64,000 nucleotides of DNA from contig NZ_CP144555.1 of the NCBI RefSeq assembly GCF_036607905.1, positions 1,116,001-1,180,000 on the forward strand, in the 5' to 3' direction. Both the position numbers and the translations under genes were made by a program. Each line of letters starts with the position of its first letter. The stretch's first letter is position 1. Of the stretch, positions 27,622-36,315 are shown one piece after another. The notes beneath the pieces are model-generated. The model saw nothing but the letters and a program-made list of their open reading frames with translations, was not told where the DNA came from and did no database searches. The stretch comes from Streptomyces sp. SCSIO 75703. Lineage in GTDB: Bacteria; Actinomycetota; Actinomycetes; Streptomycetales; Streptomycetaceae.

Positions 27622-29252
27622 CCGAACGCCCTCCCCCTGCGCACCGCGAACGGCCCGATCGCCAGCAGGTCCACGGGCGCGGACCCGAAGCACTCCAGCG
27701 CGTCGCGCGGGTTGTCGACCACGGGCCGGCCGGCGGTGTTGAGGCTGGTGTTGACCACCACGGGCAGTCCGGTGCGCCGTTCGAAGCCGCGCAGCATGCG
27801 GGCGACGAGCGGTTCGCGGCGTTCCGCCACGGTCTGGATGCGGGCGGTGCCGTCGACGTGCACGACGGCCGGGATGCGGTCGCGCCAAGCGGCCGCCACC
27901 TCGTGCACGAAGAGCATGTACGGGCTGGGCACCGGACCGGCGAAGACGTCGGCGGCGCGGTCGGCGAGCACCATGGGCGCGACGGGCCGGAACTCCTCGC
28001 GTCCCTTGACGTGGTTGAGGCGTTCCAGGTTCTCCGCCCGGCCCGGGTGGGCCAGCAGGGAACGGTGGCCGAGCGCCCGCGGCCCGAACTCGCTCCGCCC
28101 CTGGAACCAGGCCACGACGCCGTCCCGCGCGAGTTCCTCGGCGACCGTCTCGGCGATGTCGTCCGGTTCCTCGTAGGGGACGGCGGCCGTCTCCAGCCGG
28201 GCGCGGATCTCGTCGTCGCTCCAGCCGCGCCCGAGGTCGGCGCCGGGCATGGGGGCGGGGACGGCCTCGTCGGCGGCGAGGTGCAGGGCGCCGCCGAGGG
28301 CGGTGCCGGCGTCGCCGGCGGCGGGCTGCACCCACACGTGCCGGTAGGGGCCGCGGGCGGCGATCGCCGAGTTGGCGACGCAGTTGAGGGCGACGCCGCC
28401 GGCCATGGTGAGGGCGTCGCCGCCGGCCTCGCGGTGCAGCCAGTGCGTGAGGTCGAGGAGGAGTTCCTCCAGGGCGGCCTGGGTGCTGGCGGCCAGGTCG
28501 GCGTGGTCGCGGGTCCAGTCCTCGCCGGGGGCGCGGGGCGGGGCGAGGGCGGCCCAGTCGACGCCGTGGGCGCGGAACCCTCCGTCGCCGGTGGCGTGCA
28601 CGTGCTCGCGCACCCGGTCCAGGAAGCGAGGGGTGCCGTAGGAGGCGAGGGCCATCACCTTGTACTCGTCGCTGCTGCGCAGGAAGCCGAGGTGTTCGGT
28701 GAGTTCCTCGTAGACCAGGCCGAGGGAGTGCGGCAGCGCCTGCGTGGCGAGGGTGTCGAGTTTGCCGTCGCGGTAGCGGCCCGCGAGGTGGGAGGCGCAT
28801 TCGCCGCGGCCGTCCAGGACGAGGACGTCGTTGTCGGGATGGGGCGAGGCCGGTCCGGCGGAGGCGGCGTGCGCCACATGGTGCGGGACGAAGACGACCT
28901 GGCCGGGGTCGAGTCCGGGCAGTGCCTCGGCGAGGAACTCGGGCGCGCGGCGGGCGTACTCCAGCCGCAGCGGGTCCCAGGGGTCGTCCAGCCCCATGGC
29001 CTCGGCGGGCCGGGCGAGCCGCGGGTCGAAGGAGTAGGCGACGGCGTCCAGTTCGCCGGGCCGTACCCCGGCGTGCTCCAGGCACCACCGGGCCGACAGC
29101 TCCGGCATCTCCCACGCGGAGAAGGGCACGGGGCGCTTGCCGTGCTTGCGCCGGCTGAAACGCTCTTCCTCGGCTGCCGCCACGGTTCGTCCGTCGACGA
29201 CGAGCGCGGCGGCCGGGTCGTGGAACAGGGCGTTGATCCCAAGGATGCGCAT
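27618..29252 (-). CDS. carbamoyltransferase (TobZ/NodU/CmcH family), first gene of glycan operon
   Basis: 544 residues. MRILGINALFHDPAAALVVDG starts the Kae1-like N-terminal domain; VPHHVAHAASA near residue 115 supplies the His metal ligands, and DGRGE and AGGVALNCVANS follow. The C-terminal domain from about 360 contains QGRSEFGPRALGHRSLLA and NTSLNTAGRPVV. Family members attach a carbamoyl group, made from carbamoyl phosphate and ATP, to a hydroxyl of a sugar or antibiotic. It is promoter-proximal in the operon, implying the final glycan is carbamoylated. The start has GGAG five bases upstream; the 9-bp repeat and GTTCACA array lie upstream. Confidence 0.9.
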   Translation of the reverse strand: MRILGINALFHDPAAALVVDGRTVAAAEEERFSRRKHGKRPVPFSAWEMPELSARWCLEHAGVRPGELDAVAYSFDPRLARPAEAMGLDDPWDPLRLEYARRAPEFLAEALPGLDPGQVVFVPHHVAHAASAGPASPHPDNDVLVLDGRGECASHLAGRYRDGKLDTLATQALPHSLGLVYEELTEHLGFLRSSDEYKVMALASYGTPRFLDRVREHVHATGDGGFRAHGVDWAALAPPRAPGEDWTRDHADLAASTQAALEELLLDLTHWLHREAGGDALTMAGGVALNCVANSAIAARGPYRHVWVQPAAGDAGTALGGALHLAADEAVPAPMPGADLGRGWSDDEIRARLETAAVPYEEPDDIAETVAEELARDGVVAWFQGRSEFGPRALGHRSLLAHPGRAENLERLNHVKGREEFRPVAPMVLADRAADVFAGPVPSPYMLFVHEVAAAWRDRIPAVVHVDGTARIQTVAERREPLVARMLRGFERRTGLPVVVNTSLNTAGRPVVDNPRDALECFGSAPVDLLAIGPFAVRRGRAFG

Positions 29253-29357
29253 GGAGGCTCCGTCCCGGGCGGTTCGTGGTCCTGCGGGTGTTCGGGTGCT
29301 GCTGCTGGTACTGCGGGGGTTCGGGCGCTGCGAGTGGGGGGCGGGTACCGCCAGCGG

Positions 29358-29420
29358 TTCAAGCCGTTCGAGCGGTTCAGGCGGTTCGAGTTCTTCATGC
29401 GGTTCGAGTGCTTCAGGTGA
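29358..29420. repeat. 9-bp tandem repeat, seven units
   Basis: Seven consecutive units start TTC at exactly nine-base spacing (29358, 29367, 29376, 29385, 29394, 29403, 29412), with consensus TTCRAGCGG. It lies 106-168 bases upstream of the carbamoyltransferase start, inside the presumed 5' leader. Confidence 0.85.
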
Positions 29421-29558
29421 CTCGGGGAGACGGGTGCCGACGGGCGGCTGGTTCAAACACTTGGAGCCAGCCTGGTTCCGGACATGAGAGGACTTGTGAC
29501 CGTGCGTAGGGGTTCGGGGTGGGACGGCAAGGGCGTTGGGCAGCATGGACCGTGGATG

Positions 29559-30168
29559 TTCACGGGTGACGCAGCGGGTGGCCGGGGATGCAGACGGACG
29601 CGCCGTGCGTGAGTTCACAGGAGGCCCGAGTTCACAGCGGCGGCTGCGGGTTCACAGGGAGGGGCGGAGGCCCACGGGCGCGCGGGTTCACAGGAGCTGG
29701 GGGTTCACGAGGCCGCTGCGGGTTCACAGAAGGTGCGGGGTCGCGGTAGGCCGCTTGTGAACGCCGTGCCGCCGGTTCACACGCCCCGGGGAGTTCACAG
29801 GACGCGCGCGCCGGCCCCGCGCGCGGGCCACCCGGCGGGACGGGGTGACGTCACCCGAGTACGACGCCTCGCCGCCGCGGCAGTTCACAGCGACCCGGTC
29901 GATTCACAGACGGCACCGAACCCGAGGAGTTCACACGAAGCGACCGGTTCACACCGGGCGGCGCACGCCTGAAGCAGTTCACATAGCGCGGAGGGTTCAC
30001 AGCCGTGCAGACCTGGCAGAGTTCACATGCAGCGACAGGTTCACAGACACTTCAGTTCACGCGAAGCGGCGGGTTCACAATCACCTCAGTTACACAACAA
30101 GCCGCGAGGCAGGGTGTTTTCAGTGTGAATACTCCGTCACCGATTCACAGCAGGGGCTGAGTTCACAC
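29559..30168. repeat. array of about 23 GTTCACA-type heptamers
   Basis: TTCAC cores on the plus strand start at 29559, 29614, 29631, 29651, 29687, 29704, 29723, 29776, 29794, 29884, 29903, 29930, 29948, 29978, 29996, 30022, 30040, 30056, 30074, 30144 and 30162; inverted copies (TGTGAA) are at 29756 and 30124. Consensus is RGTTCACA followed mostly by G or C. Neighbouring cores are most often 16-20 bases apart. Spacers are unrelated. The heptamer resembles the PhoP direct-repeat core GTTCACC but has A at position 7 and lacks the 11-base spacing. Function unknown. Confidence 0.9.
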
Positions 30169-30245
30169 TCCGCCAGCCCGAAACACCGCCCCGCCCGAAA
30201 CCCCGCCCCGCCCCGCCCCAGCCCCCACGCTCCACCATCCGCCCG

Positions 30246-31646
<1,401 letters not shown>

Positions 31647-31747
31647 GGCGTCCTCCTTGTTCTCGCCGTCGGGTGCGTGTCGGCTGAGTAACCGGAGACG
31701 GCCCCCACTATCCCCGAACTGGCATTCGAGAGGCGCCCGCGAAGCCG

Positions 31748-31767
31748 CTATACACTGTATGTATAGT
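31748..31767 (+). promoter_or_regulatory. AT-rich palindrome overlapping a -10 box (leaderless promoter)
   Basis: CTATACACTGTATGTATAG (31748-31766) has CTATAC/GTATAG arms and is strikingly AT-rich for this genome. Its right arm merges into TATAGT (31762-31767), a good -10 hexamer ending six bases before the ATG at 31774. This is the geometry of a leaderless transcript, with the palindrome placed to act as an operator that blocks the promoter, as for many GntR-type repressors. Confidence 0.65.
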
Positions 31768-31773
31768 CACCGC

Positions 31774-32586
31774 ATGCCTTCGCTGAGCAGGAAGACGATC
31801 ACACTGGGTACGGGGTTGCGTGGCAGCGCGGCTTTCGCGCTGGCAGCGGCATTGGCGCTGCTCCCGGCGCTGACCGGCTGCACACGGCTGGAGACCACGT
31901 CCCCCAGTACCGTGCGGGCCGCGGGCGCCGAGGCAGGTGCCGCCGGCGGCGGTCCCTCGGGGCACGGCTTCGGGACCGTCGACTGCCGCAAGGCGCGGTG
32001 CGTGGCGCTGACCTTCGACGCCGGGCCCAGCGAGAACTCCCCCCGGCTGCTGGACATCCTCCGCGAGAAGCAGGTGCCCGCGACGTTCTTCCTGCTCGGC
32101 AAACGCCACATCGACACGTACCCCGAGCTGGTCAAGCGGATGGCCGACGAGGGCCACGAGGTGGCCAGCCACACGTGGACGCACAGGATCCTCACGGACC
32201 TCGCGCCGGAGGAGATACGCGCGGAGCTGACCCGGCCCAACGAGGAGATAGAGCGCCTGACCGGCACCCGCCCGACGCTGATGCGCCCGCCGCAGGGCCG
32301 TACCGACGACACGGTGCACGACATCTGCCGGGAACTGGGCCTCGCGGAGGTCCTCTGGAGCGTGACCGCCAAGGACTACAAGACGACCGACTCCGACCTG
32401 ATCACCCGACGCGTCCTGGACCAGGTGGCCCGCGACGGGATCATCCTGCTGCACGACATCTACGACGGCACCGTGCCCGCCGTGCCGGGGATCATCGACG
32501 CGCTCAAGGAACGCGGCTACGTCTTCGTGACCGTGCCCCAGTTGCTGGCGCCGGGCGCCGCCGAGCCGGGCGAGGTCTACCGCTGA
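31774..32586 (+). CDS. lipoprotein polysaccharide deacetylase (NodB domain)
   Basis: 270 residues. A signal peptide with a hydrophobic stretch at residues 17-31 ends in lipobox LTGC, so Cys36 should be lipidated. After a flexible linker the NodB domain begins near residue 75: ALTFDAGP (Asp82, with the usual second Asp replaced by Ala83), SHTWTH (His133, His137), LMRPPQGRTDD and ILLHDIYDGT. The family removes N-acetyl groups from peptidoglycan or chitin-like polymers. Loss of the second Asp of TFDDGP alters the metal site, a variant I have seen in other actinobacterial members. No ribosome binding site precedes the ATG, consistent with leaderless translation. Confidence 0.9.
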   Translation: MPSLSRKTITLGTGLRGSAAFALAAALALLPALTGCTRLETTSPSTVRAAGAEAGAAGGGPSGHGFGTVDCRKARCVALTFDAGPSENSPRLLDILREKQVPATFFLLGKRHIDTYPELVKRMADEGHEVASHTWTHRILTDLAPEEIRAELTRPNEEIERLTGTRPTLMRPPQGRTDDTVHDICRELGLAEVLWSVTAKDYKTTDSDLITRRVLDQVARDGIILLHDIYDGTVPAVPGIIDALKERGYVFVTVPQLLAPGAAEPGEVYR

Positions 32587-32659
32587 ACACCGCGCGCGGG
32601 GGCCGCGCCCGGCGGGGCGGGGGCGGCAGGGTGCTGCACCGGTTCCCTACGATCGGGGC

Positions 32660-33100
32660 GTGGTCACCTTCCGTATCGAACGCACGGCGCCGCTCCCCCC
32701 GGCCGAGGCGTGGCGACGGCTCACCCGCTGGCGGCGCCACGGCGACACCGTGCCGCTGACCCGGGTCGACGAGGTCACGCCGCCACCCACCGGCCGGGGG
32801 ACGGTCGTGGTGGCGCGTACCGGGATCGGGCCGTTCGGTTTCGACGACCGGATGGAGGTGACCGTCTGGGAACCGCCGGGCGACGGCGGGGGCGGACGGT
32901 GCCGGCTGGAGAAACGGGGACGGGTGGTCCGGGGATGGGCCGAGATCGAGGTCCGTCCGGGCCCCGGCGGCCGGTCCCGCGTGGTGTGGACCGAGGAACT
33001 GGGCGTGCGCCTCCTGCCCCCGGCGGCCGACGGGGCCCTGCGCGCCGCCGGACGCCACGTCTTCGGCCGGGCCGTCAACCACCTCCTCCGCACCCCGTGA
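32660..33100 (+). CDS. SRPBCC (START-like) family protein
   Basis: 146-residue protein with a polyketide-cyclase/SRPBCC-type pattern: FRIERTAPLPPAEAWRRLTRW, a conserved early Trp/Arg region, beta strands through EVTVWEPP and RVVWTEELGV, and a C-terminal amphipathic helix. Such proteins bind small hydrophobic ligands in a cavity. The GTG at 32660 lacks a strong ribosome site. It follows the deacetylase by 73 bases on the same strand. Function unknown. Confidence 0.78.
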   Translation: MVTFRIERTAPLPPAEAWRRLTRWRRHGDTVPLTRVDEVTPPPTGRGTVVVARTGIGPFGFDDRMEVTVWEPPGDGGGGRCRLEKRGRVVRGWAEIEVRPGPGGRSRVVWTEELGVRLLPPAADGALRAAGRHVFGRAVNHLLRTP

Positions 33101-33277
33101 CGCCCTCCGCGCCCCCTGACCTCCTCCGGCACCCCCTGACGCCCGCCCACCCCCGCTGACGATCGGCCCGCCCCCTCAAGCCCGCCCCTCTGGCTCGTCC
33201 CCTCAGGCCCGCCCGCACGCCGGCCGGCCGACCGGCCCTCACCCCGTACCGGCCCGCCGGCTCCGCCCACGCGGACG

Positions 33278-34435
33278 TCACCCCGGTCGGCCCGCCGCCC
33301 CCGCCATCCCGGCCGGCTCCGGTCCGTCGCGGTGGATGGGGACGCCCGTGCCGGTCAGCGCGGCCCCGCTGCCGCCGTGCCGGGCGGCGACGATCTCCGC
33401 GGCGATGGACAGGGCCGTCTCCTCGGGGGTCCGGGCGCCGAGGTCGAGGCCGATGGGGGACCTGAGGCGGTCCAGTTCCCGGTCGGTGAGGCCGGCCTCG
33501 CGCAGCCGGGCGGTGCGGTCCAGGTGGGTCCGGCGGGAGCCCATCGCGCCGACGTAGGCGACCGGGAGGCGCAGGGCGAGGGTGAGCAGGGGGACGTCGA
33601 ACTTGGCGTCGTGCGTGAGCACGCACAGCACCGTGCGCCGGTCGACCCGCGTACGGCGCAGGTAGGTGTGGGGCCACTCCACGACGATCTCGTCGGCCTC
33701 GGGGAAGCGCTCGCGCGTGGCGAAGACGGGGCGGGCGTCGCACACGGTGACGTGGTAGCCGAGGAAGCGGCCGACGCGGGCGAGGGCCTGGGCGAAGTCG
33801 ACCGCGCCGAAGACGATCATGCGGGGCGGGGGCACCGAGGACTCCACGAGGAGGGTGAGCGGCGCCCCGCAGCGTGAGCCCCGCTCACCGATCTCCAGCA
33901 TGCCGGTACGGCCGGCGGCGAGGAAGGCGGCGGCCTCCGCGGCGACGGTGGCGTCCAGTGCGGGGTGGGCGCCGAAACCGCCCCTGCGGGCGCCGGCGGC
34001 GTCCACGAGCAGCGCGCGCCCCCTCAGTTCCGCGGGTCCGGTGACGACGCGGGCCACCGCCGCGGCCTCCCCGCGCGCCGCGGCGGCCAGGGCGGCGGCG
34101 AGGACGGGGCGGGCCGGGTCGGCGGCCCGGAGCGGGGTGACGAGGACGTCGATGACGCCGCCGCAGGTCAGGCCGGTGGCGAAGGCGTCCTCGTCGCTGT
34201 AGCCGAAGCGTTCCAGGACGGTCGCGCCGTCGTCGAGGGCCTGGCGGCACAGTTCGTAGACGGCGCCCTCGACGCAGCCGCCGGAGACCGAGCCGATGGC
34301 GGTGCCGTCGGCGTCCACGGCGAGGGCGGCGCCGGGGCGGCGCGGGGCGCTGCCCGAGACGGCGGCCACGGTGGCCACGGCGGCGTCGCGGCCCTGCTCG
34401 ACCCACCGGTGCAGCTCTTCGGCGATGTCCAGCAT
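33278..34435 (-). CDS. xdhC: XdhC/CoxI family molybdenum-cofactor maturation protein
   Basis: 385 residues. The N-terminal XdhC/CoxI domain contains VATVAAVSGSAPRRPGAA and SVSGGCVEGAVYE (CVE cysteine motif). The C-terminal Rossmann-like XdhC domain from about 205 has MIVFGAVDFAQALARVGRFLGY, VCDARPVFAT and YVGAMGSRRT. XdhC binds molybdenum cofactor, promotes its sulfuration and inserts it into xanthine dehydrogenase. GGAG sits seven bases before the ATG. It is last in the purine operon, 227 bases after the permease gene, with a 36-bp direct repeat in that gap. Confidence 0.92.
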   Translation of the reverse strand: MLDIAEELHRWVEQGRDAAVATVAAVSGSAPRRPGAALAVDADGTAIGSVSGGCVEGAVYELCRQALDDGATVLERFGYSDEDAFATGLTCGGVIDVLVTPLRAADPARPVLAAALAAAARGEAAAVARVVTGPAELRGRALLVDAAGARRGGFGAHPALDATVAAEAAAFLAAGRTGMLEIGERGSRCGAPLTLLVESSVPPPRMIVFGAVDFAQALARVGRFLGYHVTVCDARPVFATRERFPEADEIVVEWPHTYLRRTRVDRRTVLCVLTHDAKFDVPLLTLALRLPVAYVGAMGSRRTHLDRTARLREAGLTDRELDRLRSPIGLDLGARTPEETALSIAAEIVAARHGGSGAALTGTGVPIHRDGPEPAGMAGAAGRPG

Positions 34436-34477
34436 CTGTCGCTCCTTACGGCGGTGATGGGAAAAGGGTTCCCGCAC

Positions 34478-34546
34478 GGGCGCCACGTGCACGCCCCGCA
34501 GGCTCTCCGGACCGGGCGCCACGTGCACGCCCCGCAGGCTCTCCGG
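34478..34546. repeat. 33-bp direct repeat, 36-bp period
   Basis: Two identical 33-bp copies beginning GGGCGCCACGTGCACGCCCC lie at 34478-34510 and 34514-34546, with a degenerate third beyond. They are non-coding, 43-111 bases upstream of xdhC. Each contains a CACGTG palindrome. Confidence 0.85.
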
Positions 34547-34662
34547 GCCGGGCGGCACACGCACGCCCGGCACGCTCACACCGGGCGGCACACGCGCCCC
34601 CGGCACTCGCTCCACGGGGGCGGCACCGCGCACCCCCGGCCGCGCCGCGCCGCCCGTCCCCG

Positions 34663-36120
34663 CTAACGCACGCCCAGCCCGCTCTCGATCGGGCCGAGGG
34701 CGAAGTAGACGAGGAAGACGGCGGTCAGCACCCACAGGAACACGCCGACCTGCCGGGCCCGGCCCTGGGCGGTGCGGATGGCGACGTGGGACACGACACC
34801 GGCGGCGACCCCGGTGGTGATGGTGTACGTGAACGGCATGAGGGCCACGGTGAGGAAGACCGGCACGGCGGTGCCGGTGTCGGCCCAGTCGACGTGCCGG
34901 GCGTTCCGCAGCATCATGGCGCCGATCACCACGAGGGCCGCGGACGCGACCTCCTGGGGCACGATCGCGGTGAGCGGGGTGAAGAACAGGCAGGCGGCGA
35001 AGAGGACACCGGTGACCACGGAGGCGAGGCCGGTGCGGGCGCCCTCGCCGACGCCGGTCGCGGACTCGACGAAGACGGTCTGGCCGGAGCCGCCGGCGAG
35101 TCCGCCGACCGCGCCGCCGGCGCCGTCGATGAACAGGGCCTTGGACAGTCCCGGCATCCGGCCCTCGCGGTCGGCGAGTCCGGCCTCGGTGCCGACGCCG
35201 ATGATGGTGGCCATCGCGTCGAAGAAGCCGGCGAGGACGAGGGTGAAGACGATCAGGCCGACGGTCATCACACCGACCTCGCCCCAGCCGCCGAACTCGA
35301 CCCGGCCGAAGAGCGAGAAGTCGGGCAGGGAGAGCGCCGAGCCGCGCAGCGCGGGGGCGCCGCCGGCCCACTGGCGGGGGTCGACGACCCCGGCGGCGTG
35401 GAGCAGCGCGGCGGCGGCCGTGCCGGCGACGATGCCGATGAGGAGGGCGCCGGGGACCCGCCGCGCCTGGAGCATGACGATCAGCAGGAGGGTGCCCGCG
35501 AAGAGCAGCACCGGCCAGCCGGCGAGTTGTCCGGCGGGGCCGAGGGTGAGCGGGGTGGCCTCGCCCTGGTGCACGAAGCCGGATTTGTAGAGGCCGATGA
35601 GGGCGATGAACATGCCGATGCCCATGGTGATGGCGTGTTTCAGGGCGACCGGGATCGCGTTCATGATCATCTCGCGGAGGCCGGTGACCACGAGCAGCAT
35701 GATCACGACGCCGTAGACGACGCACATGCCCATCGCCTGCGGCCAGGTCATCTGCGGGGCGACCTGGGAGGCGAGGACGCCGGAGACGGAGAGTCCGGCG
35801 GCCAGGGCGAGGGGCACCTTGCCGACGACGCCCATGAGCAGGGTGGTCAGGGCCGCGGCGAACGCGGTGGCCGTGATCAGCGCGCGGCTGTCGAGGCGGT
35901 CCCCTGCGGCGTCGGCGCCGGAGAGGATCACGGGGTTGAGCAGGAGGATGTACGCCATCGCCATGAAGGTGGTGACGCCGCCGCGCACTTCGCGCGCGAG
36001 GGTGCTCCCCCGGTCGGAGAGGTGGAAGTACCGGTCGAGCCAGGACCGTCCGGCCGGGACGCGGGAGCCCGCGCCCGCGTCCTCGGCGGTGGTCCGTGGC
36101 CCCGTCGACTGCTGGGTCAT
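34663..36120 (-). CDS. AzgA-type purine permease (NCS2 family)
   Basis: 485-residue polytopic protein with 12-14 predicted membrane segments. The signature is LAREVRGGVTTFMAMAYILLLNPVILS at the N-terminus, followed by GLREMIMNAIPVALKHAITMGIGMFIALIGL near 150 and GSGQTVFVESATGVGEGARTGLAS near 325. This is the AzgA hypoxanthine/adenine/guanine transporter family. The ATG at 36120 is preferred over a GTG five codons upstream because of GGGAG eight bases before it. It sits between the xanthine dehydrogenase subunits and xdhC, matching purine uptake for catabolism. Confidence 0.92.
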   Translation of the reverse strand: MTQQSTGPRTTAEDAGAGSRVPAGRSWLDRYFHLSDRGSTLAREVRGGVTTFMAMAYILLLNPVILSGADAAGDRLDSRALITATAFAAALTTLLMGVVGKVPLALAAGLSVSGVLASQVAPQMTWPQAMGMCVVYGVVIMLLVVTGLREMIMNAIPVALKHAITMGIGMFIALIGLYKSGFVHQGEATPLTLGPAGQLAGWPVLLFAGTLLLIVMLQARRVPGALLIGIVAGTAAAALLHAAGVVDPRQWAGGAPALRGSALSLPDFSLFGRVEFGGWGEVGVMTVGLIVFTLVLAGFFDAMATIIGVGTEAGLADREGRMPGLSKALFIDGAGGAVGGLAGGSGQTVFVESATGVGEGARTGLASVVTGVLFAACLFFTPLTAIVPQEVASAALVVIGAMMLRNARHVDWADTGTAVPVFLTVALMPFTYTITTGVAAGVVSHVAIRTAQGRARQVGVFLWVLTAVFLVYFALGPIESGLGVR

Positions 36121-36315
36121 GGTGCCGTCTCCCAAGGGTCACGAGGGCACCCGCGGGCGCCGCGTCGGCGCGCGCGGGGGCGAAGGGATGTGCACGACCC
36201 GGGGGACGGCCCGAGACGAGGGGTGCGGGGGACCGCGAGCGGTGCGGTCGCCGTGGTGCGCTCCGGGCGGCGGGCGGGGCGCCGGGTGGGCCGCTCCCGC
36301 CGTCCGGAGGGCGTC

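Larger units (their letters stand above)
29253..30245. other. 1-kb non-coding region upstream of the glycan operon
   Basis: No supportable gene on either strand. The left part is the operon leader with a 9-bp tandem repeat; the right part is filled by GTTCACA heptamers. The stretch 29880-30170 has visibly lower GC than its surroundings. It separates two minus-strand genes (carbamoyltransferase and the SDR), so it should contain the operon promoter, although no canonical -35/-10 pair stands out. Confidence 0.7.

Noticed and set aside
29341..29420. tRNA suggested by GGTTCGAGT-type sequences
   Set aside because: These are units of the 9-bp tandem repeat; no cloverleaf or acceptor stem can be folded.
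29559..30168. Classical PHO boxes, DnaA boxes or parS sites
   Set aside because: No 11-base GTTCACC periodicity, no TTGTCCACA and no GTTTCACGTGAAAC; only the core resemblance to PHO boxes remains.
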